Shown: piece after piece, positions 8,313-17,100 of the stretch
Numbering within the stretch: position 1 is the first letter of the stretch
Layout of the letters: each line of letters opens with the position of its first letter
Assembly (NCBI GenBank): GCA_027451745.1
Contig: DAIDIP010000002.1
Span: 62,001 to 126,000, forward strand
DNA: 64,000 nucleotides
Direction: 5' to 3'
Source: Candidatus Melainabacteria bacterium
GTDB lineage: Bacteria > Cyanobacteriota > Vampirovibrionia > Obscuribacterales > Obscuribacteraceae
Notes under the pieces: generated by a model
Database searches by the model: none
What the model was told of the DNA's origin: nothing
Seen by the model: the letters and a program-made list of their open reading frames with translations, nothing else
Translations under genes and position numbers: made by a program

Positions 8313-9137
8313 ATGAAACTCCCCATAATTGACAAGCCAAGCAAGAGATATTCTTTGTCTTGGTTTCCACGCAGGCGCTGGAATATTCTTGACCTTGTTC
8401 AGGTAGTTGAACGTGGTTCGGTACCTACCTATTTATTTGCGGAAATCAATATGGACTTTGCCCAGAAACTTTGCGCAAATAATTTGTCCAGTCGTGGAGT
8501 TAAAATTACTCCTACGGCATTACTTCTCAAAGCAATAGGTATTGCTCAACGTGGGCATCCAGAAAGTCGTTCTGCTTTATTGCCCTGGGGACAAACTCTA
8601 ACTTTTGAAAGAATTGTGGCTGGGTTTACGGTAGAAAAAATAGTTGGTGGCGAGGCTGCAGTTTATTTAGGGGCTATAGAAGATCCTGATACTAAATCAT
8701 TGGAGGAAATTGCAGCTGAGTTGCGAGCATATGGGCAAGAAGAAATTGCTGATATTCCTCAATTAGCTATAGAAGAACGTTTCAATTTTATGCCCTGGCT
8801 GGTGCGCCGTATTATTCTTTTGATCAGTTTGGTTATACCAGAGCTACGTCTTCGCTATATGTCTGCATCTTTTGGTCTTACCTCAATTGGTAAGTATGGA
8901 ATACATGCGCTTGTTCCGCCAAGCGTTTCTGCTTCTACTTTTGGAGTTGGCACTATTGAGCCAAAGCCAGTCGTTGTTGATAACGAAATAAAAATTTGCC
9001 CAATGATGATTCTAACGCTCAACTTTGATCATCGTTTGATTGATGGTGCTCCTGCTTCACGTTTTCTGAGCGAAATAAAGAAACTTATGGAAGGGGAATT
9101 AGTGAGTCACATCGGAAGTAACTGCAGCTATACCTAA
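8313..9137 (+). CDS. stand-alone 2-oxoacid dehydrogenase E2 catalytic (acyltransferase) domain
   Basis: The 274 residues match the CAT-like catalytic core of lipoamide acyltransferases, including the active-site FDHRLIDGAPASRFL with His-240 and Asp-244, and SFGLTSIGKYGIHALVPP before it. The lipoyl and peripheral-subunit-binding domains of true E2 subunits are absent, and no E1 or E3 gene is nearby. It may therefore move an acyl group between small carriers rather than serve a dehydrogenase complex. The segment WLVRRIILLISLVIPEL is hydrophobic enough for a membrane-associated helix. Its 3' end overlaps the converging patatin gene by 39 bases. Confidence 0.85.
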   Translation: MKLPIIDKPSKRYSLSWFPRRRWNILDLVQVVERGSVPTYLFAEINMDFAQKLCANNLSSRGVKITPTALLLKAIGIAQRGHPESRSALLPWGQTLTFERIVAGFTVEKIVGGEAAVYLGAIEDPDTKSLEEIAAELRAYGQEEIADIPQLAIEERFNFMPWLVRRIILLISLVIPELRLRYMSASFGLTSIGKYGIHALVPPSVSASTFGVGTIEPKPVVVDNEIKICPMMILTLNFDHRLIDGAPASRFLSEIKKLMEGELVSHIGSNCSYT

Positions 9138-10184
9138 AGTCTTTAGTTTTTGTCTAATGGCAGGTAAAGCAGTTTCAGCGGCCGCTTCACCTGCTGCAAC
9201 GGCCCGTTTTGCGTCTGAAGTTTTTGTCGAGATCAAGCCAACGCCATCTAAGTAAGGATGAATAACAATATCAGCCTTTCTTCCATGAACAGCATCAAAA
9301 GCTGAAAGTTGAAGGTCGAACATACGTTTTGCTACACTACCAGGTTTACGAAAATCGTCAGGAGTTTTTTTGTTAAAGCTTTCATCTATCTGAACTGCAA
9401 TAACCAAGTCGCCGCCTAATTCACGTGCTTGAGGCACTGGTAAATTAGCTAAAACTCCACCATCGACAAAAAGTTTATCAGCTATCCTAATTGGTTTGCG
9501 CAGACCAGGAACAGCAGAACTAGCCTGCATGGCCGCTATCAGGTCACCTTTTCTGATTGCATACGGATGCCCATCGCAGAGGTCTATAGCGATAGCATAA
9601 TAGGGAATCTTAAGACTTTCAATTGTTCTTTTATCAGCAGGTAGGGCGTGTTCGAGATAATTATGAAATGGAAAGCCATAATAAATGCCATCATAAGGTT
9701 CAATTCCGATGAGCCGTGGTGATGAAATAATTGGGGCAAGAATAAGGCGGAGTCCTAGAGGAATAGGTGTAAATGATTTCATCAATGATCCATTTACGAA
9801 GCGCCTTTCTATCTCTGAAATAGGCATACCTGCAGCGTAGAGACCGCCCACTACTGAACCCATTGAAGTGCCAGCGATACCATCTATAGGTATTCCCGCC
9901 TTCAGTAATATCTTGAGGACGCCGACGTGAGCTGCACCACGCATGCCTCCCCCACCTAGAGCAAGGACAACCCGTGGAGAATGTTTTTGTGACCCAGTAG
10001 TATTATTTATTTTCTGATTTTCTAAGAGTGGAACATATAAGAATTGGTCCGTGGATACAGGAGCCGGAAACCCATTGAGGTTTGTATTGTCATCAGCTAT
10101 TGCGGCTGGATATCTTAATAAGCATAATGCTAGACTGATCCATACTAATCCGGTCAGTACATATTTAAACGCTTGTTTCATCAT
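9099..10184 (-). CDS. patatin-like phospholipase, secreted (paralogue 2)
   Basis: Patatin serine hydrolase with GGGGMRGAAHVGVL, nucleophile elbow GTSMG and dyad motif VDGGVLANLP. It is clearly related to the protein at 0.9-1.9 kb: the same order continues through the EIERRFVNGSLMKSFTPIPLG and DLVIAVQIDES regions. The signal peptide (YVLTGLVWISLALCLLRYPAAIA) indicates export. ATG 10184 is chosen because AGGAG lies just before it; the frame also opens at 10205. Catalytic residues are all present, so an active lipid acyl hydrolase is expected; substrate unknown. Confidence 0.9.
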   Translation of the reverse strand: MMKQAFKYVLTGLVWISLALCLLRYPAAIADDNTNLNGFPAPVSTDQFLYVPLLENQKINNTTGSQKHSPRVVLALGGGGMRGAAHVGVLKILLKAGIPIDGIAGTSMGSVVGGLYAAGMPISEIERRFVNGSLMKSFTPIPLGLRLILAPIISSPRLIGIEPYDGIYYGFPFHNYLEHALPADKRTIESLKIPYYAIAIDLCDGHPYAIRKGDLIAAMQASSAVPGLRKPIRIADKLFVDGGVLANLPVPQARELGGDLVIAVQIDESFNKKTPDDFRKPGSVAKRMFDLQLSAFDAVHGRKADIVIHPYLDGVGLISTKTSDAKRAVAAGEAAAETALPAIRQKLKTLGIAAVTSDVTH

Positions 10185-10267
10185 GCTTCTCCTGAGTACT
10201 CGCATGGCAAATGTAGCGTATATTTCTAATCAGTTCCTGAGCGGATTATTAAGAGGCTCTGAAATTT

Positions 10268-12985
10268 CTACAGAGCCTGTGGTTCTTTGGGCCACTGAGA
10301 TATGAAGATGGATAGTAGATAAGTTATGATGGCAGCGCATATTGTTACCAAGATGTGTATTAGATTCAAAGGGCTTGTATGCAAAACCTGCTGCAATGGT
10401 GACAAATAAATCGCTGCGCCTAGTAAGGCTAGATTGATGACTGTGCACAATAACATCGCCTTATTATTGTGCCAACGTATCTTAACACCTTGGTTTTGAG
10501 CAGAGAGCCAAGACCATGATTGAAGTACCATAGACAATGATAGTGTTGCTAGGGCTACCGTATTGTCGCTTGAAGTGCCTAGATAATGTTGGTCAACTGT
10601 GATGGCTGCTAGGCTTATCGCGCCAATCAATACACTGCGAGCGAAAATCTGAATCTGTTCATATCTATTTAGTAATTTTTCTGTCTGTTTTCTGGGTGGA
10701 CGATTCATAACATTCTCTGTTCCCTGTTGCAGAACCATCCCCAGACTTGGAAAGACATGCATAATCAGATTTAAATAAAGCAGCTGTAAAGGCTCTAAAA
10801 AAAGCCCTGCATTTATCAAAAGTCCAAGAGTAATTGCTATAACCGATGACAAGCTAGCTGTGAGCAAGTAGCCGATAGCATGGCTAATGTTTGCATAAGT
10901 AATTCTTCCTTGTTGTACGGCCATAACTATTGTGGCAAAGTTGTCATCAGTAATAACTAGATCGGAAGCTTCGCAAGCTAGATTTGTTCCTGACCGTCCC
11001 ATAGCAATTCCAATGTTGGACTGACGCAATGCTGGTGCATCATTAACGCCGTCTCCTGTCATAGCAACTATATGACCAGCTGCCTGCAAGCGTTTGACGA
11101 TATCAAGTTTCATTTGTGGTGTCACACGAGCCAGTACAGTTAAATTGTTGAGCCTGGCATTGAGCTCGTTGTTTGCAAGTCGTTGCAAATCGCTGCCAGA
11201 TAGGATTTCCTTTTCATCGGCGGCGGATGAAATAATACCTAGTTCACTTGCTACGGCTCTAGCCGTTTCTGGTTGATCACCGGTGAGCATAATAATTCTA
11301 ATGCCAGCATCCTGACAGGTTCGAATAGCAGACTCAACATTTTCTTTAGGGCGGTCAGACATCCCAACCAGTCCTAACAGGGTCAATTCGGTTTCTAGAG
11401 ATACTGTGTTTTGGCTGTCTGGAATATTTTCGATATTGCGTGTGGCAACACATAGCACTCGAAGTCCGCGCTTGGCCAGTTCGTGATTTTGGCTAAGGAA
11501 CCAATTTCGGAGATCTTCCTTTAGATTGAAATCTCCGTCTTTAGAGTATACGCGAGTGCAAATTGGTAATACCGTTTCTGGGGAGCCTTTTAAAAAGAGA
11601 ACGTACCCTGTTCCTTCAGGTTTAGTGTGCAGAGTCGACATGCGTTTTCGATTTAGATCAAAAGGAATCTCAGCTATTCGTGGAAAGTCATTATGCAATT
11701 GTTTGTCATTCAAACCAAGCTTTACTGCGGCTGTGATTAGAGATCCTTCCGTTGGATCACCGTGAATATGCCAACCATCATCGCCTTCGTGATGTTCGAG
11801 CCTAGCGTCGTTACATAAAGAGATTGCTATCAAGAAGTTGTGCAGTCTTGGATCGTCAATTAGTGATGTTGTATCTCTCTTGCTGAGTTTGCCGCTTGGC
11901 TCATAGCCATGTCCGGATACTTGAAGATGATTGCCATCAAGAACGATATCTGTCACCAACATCTTGTTTTCGGTTAGGGTGCCGGTCTTGTCTGTACAGA
12001 TTACAGTTGTGCAGCCCAATGTTTCAACTGCTGTTAATCGGCGCACTAGTGCTTTTGCTTTTACCATTTTTCTAATGCCGGCTGCTAGAGCAAATGTTGC
12101 TATTACAGGCAGTCCATCTGGAATGGCCGCCACTGCAAGAGCGATGCTGGTTTCTAGCATTCTTTCTAGAGGTGTATGCCGCAAAATACCGAGTCCAGCA
12201 AAGAATGTGCACAGCAAAATCACCAGAATTGTCAACTGATGGCCAAGAATATCTAGTGACTTGGTTAATGGTGTTTCGCTAGATGCTATTTCTTGTAGCA
12301 TTTTTCCCAATTGGCCAGCCTTGGTTTTAGAACCAGCAGCAATTACCACACATATTGCTCTGCCGCTTAAAATGCTTGTGCCCTGATACACTACTCTATT
12401 TTCTAAAGGCTCTGCATCCGGAGCTTTCCAAACGGGCATACTCTCTCCAGTTAACATTGACTCATCAACTGAAAACGCAGCACTTTCTATAATACGCAGA
12501 TCGGCTGGTACTCGTGTGCCAGTCTCTAGCAATACTATGTCCCCGCAGACAAGGTTTACTACAGGTAAATCAATCTCACATCCACCACGCCTGACGCGAA
12601 TCACCGCACCAGCTAATCTCGCTAATTCCTTAATAGATACTTTGGCTCGATATTCAGTTAAAAAGCCTACTGCAGTATTGATGAACAGGACTACAATGAT
12701 CCCAGCAGCTTGCAGATATTCGTTCATCAGCAAAGATATGATCGTTGCAATTAATAATAAGATAACGACGCTAGATTTAAACTGATCAGTTAAAACAGTC
12801 CAGGTATTGACTGATTCTTCTTTACCGAAATCGTTGGGACCATCATTTCTGAGCCTAGTAGCTGCTATATCTTGCGATAAACCAGTTGCTTTATCTGTTC
12901 TTAATGATTCCATTAAAGATTCAATAGATTGTTGAATCTGCTCAGCTCCTACCACAATAGTTTCAGCTGGTGCGAATTCAGGCAC
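10268..12985 (-). CDS. cation-transporting P-type ATPase (Ca2+/SERCA-PMCA-like, type II)
   Basis: Full-length P2-type ATPase of about 905 residues. It has an N-terminal cation-ATPase domain, actuator motif LTGES, the phosphorylation site DKTGTLT with the aspartate at about residue 332, nucleotide-binding KGSPETVLP, hinge MTGDGVNDAPAL, and about eight to ten membrane helices with a PxxLP-like IPDGLPV in helix 4. It uses ATP to move a cation, most likely Ca2+, across the inner membrane. A GTG at 13006 overlaps the preceding stop, but GTG 12985 has AGGGAGGA at ideal distance and is preferred. It follows the AI-2E family permease on the same strand and is probably cotranscribed. Confidence 0.93.
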   Translation of the reverse strand: MPEFAPAETIVVGAEQIQQSIESLMESLRTDKATGLSQDIAATRLRNDGPNDFGKEESVNTWTVLTDQFKSSVVILLLIATIISLLMNEYLQAAGIIVVLFINTAVGFLTEYRAKVSIKELARLAGAVIRVRRGGCEIDLPVVNLVCGDIVLLETGTRVPADLRIIESAAFSVDESMLTGESMPVWKAPDAEPLENRVVYQGTSILSGRAICVVIAAGSKTKAGQLGKMLQEIASSETPLTKSLDILGHQLTILVILLCTFFAGLGILRHTPLERMLETSIALAVAAIPDGLPVIATFALAAGIRKMVKAKALVRRLTAVETLGCTTVICTDKTGTLTENKMLVTDIVLDGNHLQVSGHGYEPSGKLSKRDTTSLIDDPRLHNFLIAISLCNDARLEHHEGDDGWHIHGDPTEGSLITAAVKLGLNDKQLHNDFPRIAEIPFDLNRKRMSTLHTKPEGTGYVLFLKGSPETVLPICTRVYSKDGDFNLKEDLRNWFLSQNHELAKRGLRVLCVATRNIENIPDSQNTVSLETELTLLGLVGMSDRPKENVESAIRTCQDAGIRIIMLTGDQPETARAVASELGIISSAADEKEILSGSDLQRLANNELNARLNNLTVLARVTPQMKLDIVKRLQAAGHIVAMTGDGVNDAPALRQSNIGIAMGRSGTNLACEASDLVITDDNFATIVMAVQQGRITYANISHAIGYLLTASLSSVIAITLGLLINAGLFLEPLQLLYLNLIMHVFPSLGMVLQQGTENVMNRPPRKQTEKLLNRYEQIQIFARSVLIGAISLAAITVDQHYLGTSSDNTVALATLSLSMVLQSWSWLSAQNQGVKIRWHNNKAMLLCTVINLALLGAAIYLSPLQQVLHTSPLNLIHILVTICAAIITYLLSIFISQWPKEPQAL

Positions 12986-13002
12986 TGCAATCCTCCCTTT
13001 GT

Positions 13003-14091
13003 TCACTCACTCTTTGCAGTCTGTTTCGAGATCTCACTTGTTGCTGAGTGAGCGTTGGCGTTGTCTTTTGCTTTTACATAAAATTCTTCGGCGAGAAATA
13101 TGGCAGCAGAAGTCACAGGTACACTGATTAGAACTCCAGGTATTCCCATGACGGTAGCACCGCACAATATTGCAAAAAGAATAATCAAGGGATGCAGGGC
13201 TACCTGTTTGCCCAAAAGAATAGGAATTATGAAACTGCTTTCGGACCATTGTTCAAAACTATAAAAAAGAAGAACCGCACCAGCCAGTAATGGTGTTTGG
13301 TTGAAGGCCACAATAACAGCACAGACTGTGGCTGTTATTGAGCCAATGTATGGTACAAGATTGAGAATTCCACCAAGCACAGCTAATAACAGCGCATACT
13401 TTACACCCAAAATAGTAAAGCCAACAGCAAGGAATAATCCAACTGCAAGCATTGCGAGTAATTGCCCCCGGACATAGCCACCCATTCTTATTGTCAAAGG
13501 GACTATAAGTGGCGCAATTCTTATTGCTGCCTTTTGTGGCAACCATTTTAAAATTGTCGCCCAAATCTTATCCGCTTCGACTACAAAATAAGCTGCAAGG
13601 AATAAAATCAATATGCTATTCAATATAAGACCAAAGACGCCTGCACTCATGTCGAGTGTTTGACGAAGCAGTTTAAGCACTAATGTTCGCATATCTTCTA
13701 CGCTGAACACTAATGCGTCAGCTTTGTTTCCGGCTAAATTTAGTGCATGTTGATACCACTGATCAATTCCAAAAACATACGCTGGAAGATTTTCATTGAA
13801 CTTCTGCCATTGTTCATGGATAGCTGGTATAAGTAAAGAGCCAATAAAGCTATAGCTGATTGCTGCGATTAGATAAAGCGCTAAAATAGTAACAATTCTA
13901 GGGATCTTCTTTTTTTGAGCCAACTCGGCTACTGGCGCAATCGCTGAGGACAAAGTTGCAGCAAGGATAAGACAGGCAATCAATGCTTTGAGTTGGTAGA
14001 TTAATAGCAGAGCTAATATTGCTAGAAGTGAAAATCCAACTAACTTTAAAGCCAGGTCTGTATTATTAGAATACCCAGGCTGCTTATCCAT
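13003..14091 (-). CDS. AI-2E family (PerM/YhhT-like) membrane permease
   Basis: About eight hydrophobic helices in the PerM arrangement: two near the N-terminus (ALLLIYQLKALIACLILAA), a soluble middle region (NENLPAYVFGIDQWYQ), then MGGYVRGQLLAMLAVGL, LAVLGGILNLVPYIGS and a C-terminal GVLISVPVTSAAIF. Relatives include autoinducer-2 exporters and Na+/H+ antiporters, so the substrate is open. The frame is open to a TTG at 14172; ATG 14091 with GGGGTGAT before it gives a family-like N-terminus. It lies directly upstream of the P-type ATPase and downstream of a secreted TPR gene on the same strand. Confidence 0.88.
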   Translation of the reverse strand: MDKQPGYSNNTDLALKLVGFSLLAILALLLIYQLKALIACLILAATLSSAIAPVAELAQKKKIPRIVTILALYLIAAISYSFIGSLLIPAIHEQWQKFNENLPAYVFGIDQWYQHALNLAGNKADALVFSVEDMRTLVLKLLRQTLDMSAGVFGLILNSILILFLAAYFVVEADKIWATILKWLPQKAAIRIAPLIVPLTIRMGGYVRGQLLAMLAVGLFLAVGFTILGVKYALLLAVLGGILNLVPYIGSITATVCAVIVAFNQTPLLAGAVLLFYSFEQWSESSFIIPILLGKQVALHPLIILFAILCGATVMGIPGVLISVPVTSAAIFLAEEFYVKAKDNANAHSATSEISKQTAKSE

Positions 14092-14181
14092 ATCACCCCG
14101 CTCTTCAATAGATTCTTTCATTGATTTGTAAGCTTCGCCATATCTTTCATCTTTACATATCTTACTTTTCAATGCACTTTG

Positions 14182-15321
14182 TCACAAATTTTTTTGTGTA
14201 ACTAGTACGAAAGTTACGTCAGTTTTGTCTGATTTCTGCGACGCTGCTGTTGATTCTTTGTTTATGGCGGTCTGGTGTTGAGCGGACGTGACTAAAGCCA
14301 TTTTTTCTCTATAGGATGTAAGTGTGCTTGAATTGGCACCATAGTATAGCTTTGCTAGTTCCAGAGTTTGTTGGAAATAGGTCTGTGCAAGCTTATACTT
14401 ATGTTCATCTGTATAGAGGCAACCTAGAGCAAATAAAGTATTTGTCCTTTCATCCGACTTTAAGTCCTGAGTAACATTTTTTTCTTGCAGATATAGTTTT
14501 TCTGCTTGATCAAACTTTTTTTGCAAAATGAGGCATTTTGCTAATTTGTCTAAGCGCATATAAACTTCATGACTTTCTGGAGGTAAGATTTTTTCCGTTA
14601 TCCTAAGAGCGCTAAAAAAGTACCGCTCTGCTTCATTTGGATCATTCTTCTTTAAGTTTAGGTTTCCTAAGCGCTCATAGCTATTTGCCAAGGATAGGTG
14701 ATTTCTGGATAGCAAAGTTGTTTTGATATTTAGAGCTGTTCTGAAAAGTTTATCGGCAAGGGTAAAATTATTAGCAGAATAATAACAGTCTCCGACAGCA
14801 TCACAGCTAATTGCCCATTCAATTACTGGCACTTGGTTTTTCTTTGATCTATTATCGATTAGCGCGAGCATCTTCTCGGTCAGAGGATCTGATTTATGCT
14901 GCATACCATGATTAAAATAAAACTGGATTAGCGATGCAATTGTTGGAATACATTCATATTGCTTTTTGGACAATAACTGTTCTTTTACTTTAAGCTCGGC
15001 TTCAAAATAAAGTGCAGCTTTAGAGAATTGTCCGCGAATAGTATACAAACGTCCAAGTTCAGCAAAGCTTTTTGCTAAACGCATGTCTGAAGGTCTAAAA
15101 TCTTTGGACTGAGCCAGGGCTTTTCGCAGCAATTGCTCGGCTATTCCATAATCGTTAGCATCAAGTGCGGCTATGCCGCTCTTTTCGAGATCGTCCCAGT
15201 TTTTATCAGCGGACGATAAAGCTAGCAGAGGGTTTGTGAATACGGCAAAGGTAATCGCAAACATTGCCGCAAGAAGACCAAATTGATTGTCAAGTGTTTT
15301 AAAAGTTTTGCTCTGTCTCAT
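14182..15321 (-). CDS. secreted TPR protein (paralogue of the 4.8-6.0 kb gene)
   Basis: The N-terminus FGLLAAMFAITFAVFTNPLLALS is a signal peptide. A TPR array follows, with units such as SLANSYERLGNLNLKKNDPNEA and ERTNTLFALGCLYTDEHKYKLA. It aligns along its length with the earlier TPR protein but lacks that protein's middle insert and has a polar Ser/Thr-rich C-terminal tail. Role: protein-interaction scaffold in the envelope; partner unknown. It may be the first gene of a run with the AI-2E family permease and the ATPase. The two paralogues are 8 kb apart on the same strand, suggesting duplication followed by insertion or rearrangement. Confidence 0.85.
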   Translation of the reverse strand: MRQSKTFKTLDNQFGLLAAMFAITFAVFTNPLLALSSADKNWDDLEKSGIAALDANDYGIAEQLLRKALAQSKDFRPSDMRLAKSFAELGRLYTIRGQFSKAALYFEAELKVKEQLLSKKQYECIPTIASLIQFYFNHGMQHKSDPLTEKMLALIDNRSKKNQVPVIEWAISCDAVGDCYYSANNFTLADKLFRTALNIKTTLLSRNHLSLANSYERLGNLNLKKNDPNEAERYFFSALRITEKILPPESHEVYMRLDKLAKCLILQKKFDQAEKLYLQEKNVTQDLKSDERTNTLFALGCLYTDEHKYKLAQTYFQQTLELAKLYYGANSSTLTSYREKMALVTSAQHQTAINKESTAASQKSDKTDVTFVLVTQKNL

Positions 15322-15864
15322 TTTGTCCGATTTTTCATTTTTTAAAAGTTGAAGTGACCTAAAACGGCATGTAACTAGCTATTGTAAACCTTTTTCAATT
15401 ACAAGTAATCATGTCATCATTTTGTCATGCTCAGAAGAGCATGATTTCAAGCAAGCTGACATTGCTAAGATAATTGGACACGAATCGCATATCTCAGCAT
15501 TTTTGCTGGCAGACGAAATTTGAGCAAAGCAGAAGCAATAAAGCTAGGAAATTATTTTGCTGTTGATCCGTTGGCATTTTTGCCATCGATATTGAAAAAG
15601 GTGAGCTAAAAATTTGAAATTGTCAGATTAAGTACTTTCTAGAATAGTTCAGTTCAGCAGAAAATTTTTTAGTGCTTCTTGATAAAGAACTAACAGATTA
15701 ATTCTGCGATTTAACAATGCTTTTGATGTTGACCGGACGGGATACAAGGGAATGTGCTTAGTGCGCGGTGGCGAGAACTAGAGGCGAGAGAAGAGGTGTA
15801 TGAATTCATGTTATCATCATTGGAAAGAGCTTAGCGAGTCTTTCTATTACGCCAATTGATAGGT
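15322..15864. other. intergenic region with an antitoxin relic
   Basis: Apart from the HTH relic listed separately, this stretch contains a perfect 8-bp hairpin (TCATGCTC, loop AGAA) at 15425-15444 that overlaps the relic's first codons. From 15640 to 15860 no frame looks coding. Confidence 0.5.
15434..15609 (+). pseudogene. HigA/XRE-type antitoxin remnant, truncated and frameshifted
   Basis: The first frame reads EEHDFKQADIAKIIGHESHISAFL, helices 1-3 of an XRE helix-turn-helix. One base further on, the match continues in another frame as AGRRNLSKAEAIKLGNYFAVDPLAFLPSI and ends at TAA 15607-15609. This is the standard HigA antitoxin pattern (KQ-DLA-LIG---HVSEIL-GKR-LS---A-KLG--F-VSP--FL). The N-terminus and any toxin partner are missing, and the T-run at the junction suggests a one-base loss. 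A dead toxin-antitoxin remnant. Confidence 0.72.
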
Positions 15865-16953
15865 ATGTATAACGTTGTGAAGGCAGAGGGTGGTAACGTT
15901 AAGACACGATCACCAGCCCTTATTGCACTTGGCGCAGCGTTTCTGTTTGGAGCAAGTACGCCAGCTATAAAACTCTTAGTTGGACAAGTACATCCTCAAT
16001 TGCTTGCCGGACTTTTGTATTTAGGCTCGGGAATGGGACTTTTACTTATAGGTTTGTTTACTAAAGCTTTTACTGCTGGATCTAAACACAAAGTCAAATT
16101 GCAATCATCAGATTTACTATGGTTGACCAGTGCTATTGTATTTGGTGGCATAGTTGGACCGATTTTGCTGATGCTGGGCTTGTGTAATACACGTGGAGGA
16201 GAAGCCTCACTTTTACTAAATATGGAGTCGGTTTTTACAGCAGTACTAGCCTGGTTTATATTTAAGGAAAATTTTGACAGGCGCATTTTTATTGGCATGC
16301 TTGCGATTGTTGTTGGCAGCATATTTTTAACTTGGCAGCCAAGCGCAATGTTCAAAATATCTGTAGGATCTTTGGCAATAATGGGTGCTTGTCTGGGGTG
16401 GGCATTGGATAATAATTTTACACGAAATATATCATCCATAGATCCTATGCGAATTGCTGCTATAAAAGGTTTGGTGGCTGGATTAATAAACTGTCTAATT
16501 GCACTTGCCTATGGAAATCATTTACCAAGCGTTGCAATTCTTGCTTTGGTCGCTGCGATAGGTTTGTTAGGGTATGGAGTGAGTCTAGTTTTGTTTATAA
16601 AAGCATTACGCTATTTAGGTGCATCACGCACAAGTGCTTATTTTTCCACGGCGCCTTTTGTTGGTGCGATCCTATCAATATTATTTTTACATGAGCCAGT
16701 AACCACCAATTTATCAATCGCTTCTTGTTTTATGATATTTGGGGTGTGGTTGCATCTAACAGAAGTACATGAACATGAGCACGTGCATACTGAAGAGGAG
16801 CATGAGCATTTACATTGGCACGACGAGCATCATGGTCATGAGCATGCTCCGGGTATTATATTGGATGAACCACATTCTCATTGGCACAAGCACATGACTA
16901 TTAAACATTCACATCCACATTATCCCGATCAAGAGCATAGGCATGTCCATTAG
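15865..16953 (+). CDS. EamA/DMT-family permease with His-rich C-terminal tail
   Basis: Ten hydrophobic helices in two repeated halves of the EamA (drug/metabolite transporter) type: AAFLFGASTPAIKLLVG opens the first, the glycine-rich LGWALDNNFTRNISSI opens the second, and GASRTSAYFSTAPFVGAIL carries the usual late motif. The last ~60 residues are exceptional: about 22 histidines in HEHEHVH, HDEHHGHEH and HSHWHKH clusters. Such tails bind Ni2+, Zn2+ or Co2+ in other transporters, so a metal or metal-chelate exporter or a metal-sensing tail is likely. The frame also opens at TTG 15856; ATG 15865 is used. No clear operon partner. Confidence 0.88.
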   Translation: MYNVVKAEGGNVKTRSPALIALGAAFLFGASTPAIKLLVGQVHPQLLAGLLYLGSGMGLLLIGLFTKAFTAGSKHKVKLQSSDLLWLTSAIVFGGIVGPILLMLGLCNTRGGEASLLLNMESVFTAVLAWFIFKENFDRRIFIGMLAIVVGSIFLTWQPSAMFKISVGSLAIMGACLGWALDNNFTRNISSIDPMRIAAIKGLVAGLINCLIALAYGNHLPSVAILALVAAIGLLGYGVSLVLFIKALRYLGASRTSAYFSTAPFVGAILSILFLHEPVTTNLSIASCFMIFGVWLHLTEVHEHEHVHTEEEHEHLHWHDEHHGHEHAPGIILDEPHSHWHKHMTIKHSHPHYPDQEHRHVH

Positions 16954-17100
16954 TGGGTACCGGTAATCGAAAAACTGGACACTTGGTTCGCACGAAAAGA
17001 TATTCTGGTTCTTCGCTCGTGCATTCTTTGAGAAAAATTAGCTCCTTCTCCATCGCCATCCAGCGATGCAAAAGTTGCCACTGTTGGAAAATATTTTTGC

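Noticed and set aside
15996-16439. A 147-codon minus-strand frame opposite the DMT permease
   Set aside because: The plus strand has clear transporter motifs over the same bases; no start signal on the minus strand.
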